Part shown: positions 1 to 6,141 of the stretch, in pieces
How positions within the stretch are numbered: position 1 is the stretch's first letter
How the letters are laid out: each line of letters begins with the position of its first letter
Origin: Clostridia bacterium
GTDB taxonomy: Bacteria > Bacillota > Clostridia > Christensenellales > Borkfalkiaceae
Assembly (NCBI GenBank): GCA_900769545.1
Contig: CAAGGZ010000119.1
Location: 1-12,464, forward strand
Direction of reading: 5' to 3'
Length of the DNA: 12,464 bases
The notes under the pieces: generated by a model
Told to the model about the DNA's origin: nothing
Database searches by the model: none
Seen by the model: the letters and a program-made list of their open reading frames with translations, nothing else
Translations under genes and position numbers: made by a program

Positions 1-224
1 GCCACGGGATTTTTTTTAAGCCAATATCAAAACTATACCGATCTAATCAGGGATCGTCACCGCTGCGTATACTTCATCTCCGCTAGACCTGTTTAACGTA
101 TTTTCCTATTCAATTATAAAACTGCTTTTTCGCCTTAAAAAGAGCTTGTCTCCCTCAAAGGCCCTACACTTATAATATAGAATTAATTTTGTCATAAAAT
201 CGTCACAATTCGCTTGTTTTTCGT
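1..224. other. Non-coding left end, no gene recognised
   Basis: I see no supported gene or RNA here. A 69-codon minus-strand frame (315 to 106) runs through the terminator and resembles nothing. At the very edge GCCACGGG followed by ATTTTTTTT looks like the right arm and T-run of a plus-strand terminator whose left arm would lie outside the window; this cannot be confirmed. Confidence 0.5.
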
Positions 225-257
225 AAAAAAGAACGCCTGTTAATACAAGCGTCCTTT
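225..257 (-). terminator. Intrinsic terminator after the AlbA_2-type gene
   Basis: On the minus strand AAA leads into the stem GGACGCTTGT / ACAGGCGTTC with the loop ATTA, then TTTTTT. It lies 30 bases beyond the stop of the regulator gene. Both arms equal those of the terminator at 1698 to 1730; the loop differs and the surrounding sequence is unrelated. Confidence 0.85.
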
Positions 258-286
258 CTTCAACCTTCTTATAAAATCTGTCCGCA

Positions 287-1568
287 TTAAAGGATATATT
301 TAACACTTCGCGCACTTCCTGAACGCTTTATTTGCCCATTCTCTACCATCTTCGTCAAAAGCCGCGTTGCCGTTGCTTGCGATATGTTAAGCAATGTTTC
401 TACATCACTTCGAACAATCGCGCCTTTTCCCTTAATCAACTCTATTATCGCTTCTTCGCGCGCATCAGTAATTAATTCTTTATCTCCCATTTTAGGCAAT
501 ATAATTTTAAACGCATTGGGCGAGCATTCAAACACAGGCTGTTTCGCTTGCCCCCTATAGCTTCCCTTGATTTTATCAATATCCGTTCCATATGATTCAA
601 TCAATTGCAATCGGTAAAAAATTTCCGCAAGACGTTTATTTCGAAGATAGGAAACACCCATCATTATATCGCTCATTTCCACGCCGCGCATCAATCCACC
701 AAGCGACACTATTTCCATTCGATTGTCAAACATACTTATAAGCGTATATCCGCCTAAGCCATATTCACGGTGAACTAACGCGTTTAATAGAGCTTCTCGA
801 ATTGCTTGTACAGGATAATCTCTTTGGTCAATTCTTTTCATTCCGTCAAGTTTAGGACTGCTTAAACGGTTATAACTGTCTATCATTCTCGTCAAATCTT
901 CAAATTGACGGAATAACGAGCCCGAAAACTCGTGTCTATCCTTAAACACTTGCTTTTGCGTTCCTTCGTAAACGGCAAATTTAATCTTATGCTCGCATTG
1001 GTCGGAAAGCAAAAGGCCCAAATTCGTATAACAACCGTCTCTACCGATAATCCCGAGCGATTTTTTCTGCGATTCCCCAAATGAAATTCCTGCATTAGAA
1101 AACTCTTGTTCCGCTTGAATAAAGGTAAGATTTTGATTAAGAGCACGCGTATCTTCAAAAGTTTCCCCCGTCGTTTCTTTGATCATCTTTACAATTAAAG
1201 TTTCCGTCGCAGGAACCGATGCCGTACCCATTCTAACGTACACCCCTTCAGGACGAATACCTTTCCCTTCTATATAGTAAGGACTCATACTTCCTTTATT
1301 TATTACGATTTTCAAAACATCTTTCTCGTCAATTACAATTTTCCATCTTAACAAACATACTAACATCGGGCTTAATCGTATTTGTTATATGATTGACGCA
1401 TTGTAATTCCACTTCATTTATATGTGTTAAACCAATAGGCAAGCCATTATCATCAATTCCAATATAAATTTCGCCGCCGTTCGTGTTTGCAAAAGCAATT
1501 ACTTCTTTATTCAAATCATTTATAAACATTGTTTTAAATTCTACAGTTTCACTTTCTACCATCATCAT
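287..1568 (-). pseudogene. Frameshifted AlbA_2 / ATPase / winged-helix regulator (COG2865-like)
   Basis: Two overlapping frames make up one protein of the Schlafen AlbA_2 type, a group of putative ATP-binding transcriptional regulators. The first frame (1568 to 1329) gives ESETVEFKTMFINDLNKEVI and then GGEIYIGIDDNG, and stops just after KMENCN. The second frame (in use from about 1340 to 287) carries on with IVIDEKDVLKIVINKG, GVYVRMGTASVPA, a GHKL-like ATPase N-box (REALLNALVHREY), and a C-terminal winged helix (LLNISQATATRLLTKM). Removing one A from the A4 run at 1339 to 1342 restores a continuous 426-residue product, with the shift after residue 76. The first ATG of three is favoured by AGAGAGG five bases upstream. 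No second ribosome binding site or credible start opens the larger part. A sequencing or assembly error in the A-run would also explain it. It has its own promoter and terminator. Confidence 0.85.
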
Positions 1569-1581
1569 AACAACCTCTCTT

Positions 1582-1626
1582 ATCTAATCAATTATTATCG
1601 TTGATTAGATTATATATGATTAGATT
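1582..1626. repeat. Operator-like array: three TGATTAGAT copies over the promoter
   Basis: ATCTAATCAA (1582 to 1591) and TTGATTAGAT (1601 to 1610) form a perfect 10-bp inverted repeat with a nine-base spacer. A further copy, TGATTAGATT (1617 to 1626), repeats the right arm (1602 to 1611) directly at a 15-base step. The copies lie between the -35 and -10 boxes, over the edge of the -10 box and just past the predicted start of transcription. This is where a repressor would block RNA polymerase. Autoregulation by the adjacent winged-helix regulator is an inference. Confidence 0.65.
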
Positions 1627-1637
1627 GAATTTGCCAA
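1609..1637 (-). promoter_or_regulatory. Sigma-A promoter of the AlbA_2-type regulator
   Basis: On the minus strand TTGGCA (plus positions 1632 to 1637) is followed after exactly 17 bases by TATAAT (1609 to 1614). That is five of six and six of six matches to the vegetative consensus. Transcription should begin near 1601 to 1603, leaving a leader of about 33 bases before the ATG at 1568, which has AGAGAGG five bases upstream (1574 to 1580). It is the clearest promoter in the window and overlaps a set of repeated operator-like sequences. Confidence 0.8.
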
Positions 1638-1697
1638 GCATATATCATAAAATTTTTCGTCGTTTTTCTATTATTCAATAGAATTATCCAGAGTGCT

Positions 1698-1730
1698 AAA
1701 AAGAACGCCTGTTGTTACAAGCGTCCTTTA
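1698..1730 (-). terminator. Intrinsic terminator of the glycosidase operon
   Basis: Read on the minus strand, a 10-bp stem GGACGCTTGT / ACAGGCGTTC (two G-T pairs) with a four-base loop is flanked by AAA on the 5' side and followed by a T-run (TTTTT). It starts within five bases of the stop of the small HTH-like gene, so it closes the long operon. The stem is identical to that of the terminator at 225 to 257. The opposite strand also has A-rich and T-rich flanks, so weak two-way activity is possible. Confidence 0.88.
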
Positions 1731-1734
1731 TATA

Positions 1735-2001
1735 CTATTTTGCCAATCTTGACTTGCCGTCTGCCTTATCTCTTTCCTCTAAAAGTTTAGAAAGCGCGGC
1801 TATCAATTTCTTTTGCATATACGCTACACTTCCGCGGTTTAGATTATGTTCTTCCGTATATTTCCGTATAGATTTACCTTCTTCAAATCGTTCTTTGAAA
1901 TAATCCGCGTATTCCTTTAATGTTGTGCGCAAGCATAAAGCAATGAATTTCAAATCTTCCTTTACCGCAAGAAAATCCTTTTTATCCGCAAAACCTAACA
2001 T
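1735..2001 (-). CDS. Small helix-turn-helix-like protein at the operon end, function unknown
   Basis: A small charged, helical protein of 88 residues. I do not recognise a named family. The segment from about residue 42 (KSIRKYTEEHNLNRGSVAYM, followed by QKKLIAALSKLLEERD) has the spacing of a helix-turn-helix, similar in style to sigma region 4 or phage ArpU/RinA-like activators, so DNA binding is plausible. The ATG at 2001 is preceded by AAGGA at seven bases. An upstream in-frame ATG at 2022 would give 95 residues but has no ribosome binding site, although it lies only 11 bases after the transporter stop and could be translationally coupled. The stop is followed within five bases by the operon terminator, so this is the last gene of the unit. 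It could regulate the operon or be an unrelated passenger. Confidence 0.6.
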   Translation of the reverse strand: MLGFADKKDFLAVKEDLKFIALCLRTTLKEYADYFKERFEEGKSIRKYTEEHNLNRGSVAYMQKKLIAALSKLLEERDKADGKSRLAK

Positions 2002-2008
2002 GCGCCTT

Positions 2009-2013
2009 TCCTT
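2009..2013 (-). promoter_or_regulatory. Ribosome binding site favouring the shorter start of the small HTH-like gene
   Basis: AAGGA on the minus strand, seven bases before the ATG at 2001 and downstream of the alternative ATG at 2022. Confidence 0.6.
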
Positions 2014-2033
2014 CATACTCATTTGATAATACG

Positions 2034-3290
2034 TCAGGTCATTTTTATATACCCTTTTTCTCTATTTTGTATGTTTTTCTTAATGATTAAATATACAACC
2101 ATTCCTAAACACACCAGCGCGCATATCGCAAGCAAAACCCAAAAAACAGCTATCCACCCAAAGTTATCAGCTATCTCTCCTAAACCGTAAGAGCTAATAG
2201 TAGAGCCTAAATAGCAAAAGCCGTTCAAAATGCCTGCTACGAGTCCCGAATTCACTTTCCCTTTCATAAACAAAGGAAAAATAGACGTTATCACACTGTT
2301 TGATGAAGACACGAGGAAACACATCAGCGCAAAGCCTATCAAAGTCAATACAAATTGATTTAATGATAAACAGCCGATTACCGTCGCCATAATCACACCC
2401 GAACATAAAAACACCAGTCCCGACTGCAAAACGTAATCGGGAATTTTTTTATGTAAGTTGACCGCAAACAGATTTGCAAACATGGAAACCGCAGGTAAGG
2501 CTAACGTTAAAATAATCGAAAAGGATCCGTCAAGCTGATACTGTTCTTTTAATATCGAAGGCACCCAAGTAATTAATCCGTCTTTAATTAAGTTCGTTGC
2601 AACGCCGAAAATTGCAAGCATCACTATGCTTAATAAGAGTAACGATTTATTAAAATCAATAATTTTTTGCTCGGTCTGCATCTCTGTTTTCGTTTCTTCT
2701 TGATCGCTTTCTTCCCTTGCCTTTTGGACAATTCCCGAAAAGGAAAAGAGCCACAAGAATGCAACAATTAAAAACAAACACGCAGGCAAATAAAAAGACA
2801 GCTTAAAATCAAGCTTTACAAACAACGCGCTTAACGCATAAATTAAAAACGTTCCCATCGCTACAGTCGTCCCCATTACGACGCTCGCCTTAGACATATA
2901 CTTTTTACTTACATTTTCCGACAGCGTACGAATTAAACTCGGCCATAAAACGGACATTGCAAAACCGTTTAATAACCACAAGTATTTTACAATCGTAAAA
3001 TTATTAGAAATACCGACGATAAAGTTTATTAAACCCGAAGTGAACATACTGAAAAATATCATCCACTTTAAGTTGTACTTCTTGCAAAAAAGCCCGTTGA
3101 TAACCTGTCCGACTGCATACGCAAAAAAGAAAAACGTACTTGCAAGCCCAGCCGTAGAATGGTCCACTTGATAGAAGGACATGACTTCGTTAATATTTGC
3201 CGAATAATTGACTTTCCCTGTATAAGAGCAGGCGTAAATCAGCCAACAAAGCCACATCAGCATTACGCTCGCCTTTACGTTCTTTTTCAC
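2034..3290 (-). CDS. MFS transporter, OPA (GlpT/UhpT-like) family
   Basis: A 418-residue inner-membrane transporter with about twelve hydrophobic helices in two halves, split by a charged loop at residues 189 to 210 (KAREESDQEETKTEMQTEQK). The opening YTGKVNYSANINEVM, the GFAMSVLWPSLIRTLSE segment (109 to 125) and LIKDGLITWVPSILKE (234 to 249) place it in the organophosphate:phosphate antiporter group of the major facilitator superfamily. In GlpT and UhpT one arginine in helix 1 and one in helix 7 bind the phosphate of the substrate; by my alignment K26 and K236 stand there instead. It is the only transporter visible in the operon and probably brings in an oligosaccharide, uronic acid or sugar phosphate released outside. 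A GGGGAG site lies nine bases before the ATG. The gap from the hydrolase gene is 65 bases, the longest in the operon, without a hairpin. Confidence 0.85.
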   Translation of the reverse strand: MKKNVKASVMLMWLCWLIYACSYTGKVNYSANINEVMSFYQVDHSTAGLASTFFFFAYAVGQVINGLFCKKYNLKWMIFFSMFTSGLINFIVGISNNFTIVKYLWLLNGFAMSVLWPSLIRTLSENVSKKYMSKASVVMGTTVAMGTFLIYALSALFVKLDFKLSFYLPACLFLIVAFLWLFSFSGIVQKAREESDQEETKTEMQTEQKIIDFNKSLLLLSIVMLAIFGVATNLIKDGLITWVPSILKEQYQLDGSFSIILTLALPAVSMFANLFAVNLHKKIPDYVLQSGLVFLCSGVIMATVIGCLSLNQFVLTLIGFALMCFLVSSSNSVITSIFPLFMKGKVNSGLVAGILNGFCYLGSTISSYGLGEIADNFGWIAVFWVLLAICALVCLGMVVYLIIKKNIQNREKGYIKMT

Positions 3291-3355
3291 AATTACTATC
3301 TCCCCTTGAGAAATTTTGTCCGTTTTTCCTTGATTGCGAGAAGCAGTAACAAGCG

Positions 3356-4126
3356 TTATACAGACAAAATCAAACCGTCGTACGCTACGCCAATACCGTC
3401 TTTTTGCAGAATTTCCACCGTCTCTTCGTGCGATTTATGTAAGGACGGCGCTAAATGCGACGCATACACCCGCGCATTTTCGGCAATCGTACCCCATTTT
3501 TTGAAAGAAGGCAACATTAAACGAATCATAGGAATCGTATTGTGTTCCCCGATACGATAATCCCCTTCGTAATCGCCGCACGTGCAATCAAGCACCAGCA
3601 AATCAAGTCCCGCGCCTTTCAACGCATAATAGGTTTCGTGTAAAAACCACGCGCCGTCAAGGGCATAGAATATTTTTTTACCATCTACTTCTAAAAGGAT
3701 ATGTTGCGGAAAGAAATCTGCGTCATGATTAGCAAGCAACCCCGTCACCTTCACGTTTTCGTCCACGATATACTGCGTTGCCTTTTGCATATACATCCAC
3801 TCCACGCCTTCGATGTCAGGCGTTTTTGCATCAAAGCGCACCCAAACGCGAAGTTTTCTTTCGCTTGCCGCCGCAATTTGCCGAATGTGCTCTGCATTAT
3901 AATGGTCGCTATGAAAATGCGTCACGAAAATATCCGTAATTTGAGCAGGATTTACCTTTGCGATACGCAACTCGTCCATACAGTGATACCCGCAATCAAT
4001 CAGGTATTTCCCGTCCACTAAAGCGCACGAAGAACGGCGAGCGTCCTTATCAAACACGTCTTTATATGTCGTTTCAAGCAACGGCGAATAATCACACGCG
4101 CAAGTGCCTAAAAATATAAAGTTCAT
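3356..4126 (-). CDS. PhnP-like metallo-beta-lactamase-fold hydrolase
   Basis: A 256-residue metallo-beta-lactamase-fold hydrolase, close in length and layout to the PhnP/phosphoribosyl cyclic phosphodiesterase group. It opens with FLGTCACDYSP and has RRSSCALVDGKYLIDCG at residues 30 to 46. The metal ligands expected for two metal ions are all present: H70, H72, D74 and H75 in THFHSDH, H133 in ANHD, D156 in YALDGAW and H223 in YASHLAP, with spacing like that of PhnP. It should therefore be an active hydrolase in the cytoplasm. Its substrate here is unclear: PhnP itself opens cyclic phosphates, while other fold members open lactones or cleave phosphodiesters. The gene follows the GH78 stop by 15 bases and precedes the transporter, so a role in the same sugar pathway is likely. 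Options include hydrolysing a sugar lactone or a phosphodiester in the imported glycan. That part is inference. Confidence 0.85.
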   Translation of the reverse strand: MNFIFLGTCACDYSPLLETTYKDVFDKDARRSSCALVDGKYLIDCGYHCMDELRIAKVNPAQITDIFVTHFHSDHYNAEHIRQIAAASERKLRVWVRFDAKTPDIEGVEWMYMQKATQYIVDENVKVTGLLANHDADFFPQHILLEVDGKKIFYALDGAWFLHETYYALKGAGLDLLVLDCTCGDYEGDYRIGEHNTIPMIRLMLPSFKKWGTIAENARVYASHLAPSLHKSHEETVEILQKDGIGVAYDGLILSV

Positions 4127-4141
4127 TTTCCTTTCACTCTC

Positions 4142-6127
4142 CTAATAAGCTTCTATATTTTTCGCAAATGCAATCAACGGCGCCGTTGCCCAAGGATGAA
4201 ATAAACTTGTATTCCATTTTTGATTTTTACCCCAAGCTTCAAAAGTCGTTGTTGCCCCTTCTTTTAGCATGTTCAACCATGTGCCGTCGTCCACCGCAAG
4301 CGTTTCCGCCGCTTCCGTTTCTCCACATTTTACCAACGCCGCCAACGCAAAGTACGCCATATACACACCCATGCTCGTCAACTTCTTTTGACGTATAAAC
4401 TCGACAATAGCTTGTTCCTTATTCGCGTCTATACCTATATCAAATAACAAAGGTAATATATTAGAATGAACAGCCGTATGTGCTTTCTCTGCCGAATCAC
4501 AGTATAACCCCAACTTCGGATTATAAAATAAATCAACAAACGACTTTTCAATGCTATCTATCGCCAAATCTACCCTTTCGCCCAGCGTATCGCAAATGCT
4601 TTGATAAGCTTTCAAAAAACCTATCCAAAATGCATTGAGAACGTTATGCTTTCCTTGTCCTATCGGCTTTGTCAACGGGAAGTTATAGCCGTCGCGCAGG
4701 TTGTCTGGCCAATCGACCAAATTCCACTTCTCCGTAACACCTTCTATCAACCCGTCTTCTTGCGCGTACTGTAAAAAATATTCATATACACCCTTGATGT
4801 ACGGCAAGGTGGATTGCAAGAACTCTTTGTCTCCGTCGCATTTATACACCCACACAACAAGAGCGGGCAACAACAATGAATAATCGGCAATTTCCTGCAT
4901 AAACGAAGAAGTAGAAACCGCCATAATGCCTTTGCATATAAACGCCGAATAACAAAAATCTATAATCGATTTTTTAAGAAGGGTTGTGTCCCCTGTTAAT
5001 ACGCATTGCGCCCTGCCCGACACGCATATATCCCCAAGATATTGTCCTTTTTCTCTCGTGGGACAATCCACAAAGACTTCCTGCGTACCGTATTTTATCG
5101 TATTTTCACAAAGTTGTAAAACTTCTTTCAATCGCTCGTTTTTCGTTTCATAAACGGCTTTTTTTTCAAAGGGATAATGACGAATAATCATACCCATGTC
5201 CGTAACGAACACATTTTCAGGAATAACCATTTCACAATATCGAAATGCTTTATAGTCAAACTGTTTTAACTCGTCTTCGCCGCCTGATAAAATCCATTCT
5301 TCTTCATATCGGCAATTACACCGCATATCAAAACGCACACTTCCGTCAGCGTTTAACTCTTCCCCAAAGCGGAGCAAAACTTTATCGCCTTTCTTGCCTT
5401 TTGCTTTCGCCGTCAAATAGCCAACCGTTTCCTGCCCAAAATCAACAAAAAGTACGTTTCCTTTTCTCTCCGTGACAACGGGGGGTTTTTTATATACACA
5501 AAGAGGCTGTATCGGGGATTTTTGTAAAATGTAGTCTGCATTTTGATACACGCTTGCCGTTTGCCAAGTACTATCGTTAAAATTTTCTTTTTCAAAACCT
5601 ACTTCTTTTGCACCCGAATCATATCTTTCCGCAAAAGCAGTTTCGTATCCGAATACACCGCAGGCAGAATACCCCGTATGCGTTGCCGTCAGCCAACTTT
5701 CATCGCTAACCAAAACGATTTTTTCGTCCAAGAGCAGCTCGCACCACAACATAGAACGTAAATCCCCTGATACCCAAACACGGTTTATCAAGCCTTGGTA
5801 ATAGGTATGTACCGCAAAAGTGTTTTCGCCATCCTTCAAGAAATCAGTTACGTCTATTTCCATATAATAATAGCGATTAGGATAGGACGGGGGCGGACCT
5901 TGAGCAACGAAAACGCCATTGATATAGAGTTTGAAATAATCGTCTGCCGTAATCTTCAAAACCGCCTTGTCCGCTTTCTTCAAGCGAGATTTCTTGCGGA
6001 ATAGCGTATGCCGATTGCATAAACCTTCGGTATGTTGTTCAACCGGCTCGGCAAAAAGCTCTTTGTGGAATACGTCTATCGGTTTTAAATTTTCAAAATC
6101 TCTATGACAAATAAATTTTGCCTGCAT
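4142..6127 (-). CDS. GH78 alpha-L-rhamnosidase, cytoplasmic
   Basis: A 661-residue GH78 alpha-L-rhamnosidase, hydrolysing terminal alpha-L-rhamnose from oligosaccharides or glycosides. The N-terminal third is the beta-sandwich pair typical of the family (YFKLYINGVFVAQGPPPSYP at about 65 to 84, then a galactose-binding-like fold with DYKAFRYCEMV). The (alpha/alpha)6 barrel follows: EVFVDCPTREKGQYLGD (about 350 to 366) carries the Asp and Glu of the DCPxR(D/E) active-site motif, TEKWNLVDWPDN (about 465 to 476) is the usual WxxxDW segment, and GATTTFEAWG (about 624 to 633) supplies the C-terminal Glu expected to act as base, followed by TSLFHPWATAP. No signal peptide or anchor is present. The start is placed at the ATG at 6127, with GGGGTGG just upstream; a TTG at 6139 overlaps that site. 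It begins 14 bases after the GH115-like stop. The family is well supported, though the exact rhamnosyl linkage is not known. Confidence 0.9.
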   Translation of the reverse strand: MQAKFICHRDFENLKPIDVFHKELFAEPVEQHTEGLCNRHTLFRKKSRLKKADKAVLKITADDYFKLYINGVFVAQGPPPSYPNRYYYMEIDVTDFLKDGENTFAVHTYYQGLINRVWVSGDLRSMLWCELLLDEKIVLVSDESWLTATHTGYSACGVFGYETAFAERYDSGAKEVGFEKENFNDSTWQTASVYQNADYILQKSPIQPLCVYKKPPVVTERKGNVLFVDFGQETVGYLTAKAKGKKGDKVLLRFGEELNADGSVRFDMRCNCRYEEEWILSGGEDELKQFDYKAFRYCEMVIPENVFVTDMGMIIRHYPFEKKAVYETKNERLKEVLQLCENTIKYGTQEVFVDCPTREKGQYLGDICVSGRAQCVLTGDTTLLKKSIIDFCYSAFICKGIMAVSTSSFMQEIADYSLLLPALVVWVYKCDGDKEFLQSTLPYIKGVYEYFLQYAQEDGLIEGVTEKWNLVDWPDNLRDGYNFPLTKPIGQGKHNVLNAFWIGFLKAYQSICDTLGERVDLAIDSIEKSFVDLFYNPKLGLYCDSAEKAHTAVHSNILPLLFDIGIDANKEQAIVEFIRQKKLTSMGVYMAYFALAALVKCGETEAAETLAVDDGTWLNMLKEGATTTFEAWGKNQKWNTSLFHPWATAPLIAFAKNIEAY

Positions 6128-6130
6128 ATT

Positions 6131-6137
6131 CCACCCC
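6131..6137 (-). promoter_or_regulatory. Ribosome binding site fixing the GH78 start
   Basis: GGGGTGG on the minus strand, with its G4 core six bases before the ATG at 6127. It overlaps the in-frame TTG at 6139, which has no such site of its own. Confidence 0.6.
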
Positions 6138-6141
6138 AAGA

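Noticed and set aside
1..20. GCCACGGG followed by a T-run at the left edge, like half of a plus-strand terminator
   Set aside because: The matching arm would lie outside the window, so no hairpin can be shown.
106..315. A 69-codon minus-strand frame downstream of the regulator
   Set aside because: It overlaps the end of the regulator gene, passes straight through the terminator hairpin and shows no recognisable motif.
1329..1366. Programmed ribosomal frameshift in the AlbA_2-type gene
   Set aside because: The shift needed is +1, and the site GGAAAATT lacks a standard slippery sequence, stop-codon context or obvious stimulatory structure.
3291..3355. Possible internal promoter before the transporter gene
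   Set aside because: The 65-base gap contains no convincing -10/-35 pair and no hairpin; only a ribosome binding site is clear.
3159..3560. A 133-codon plus-strand frame opposite the transporter and the hydrolase
   Set aside because: It is antisense to two well-supported genes, with no family-like motif and no ribosome binding site; it is a shadow frame.
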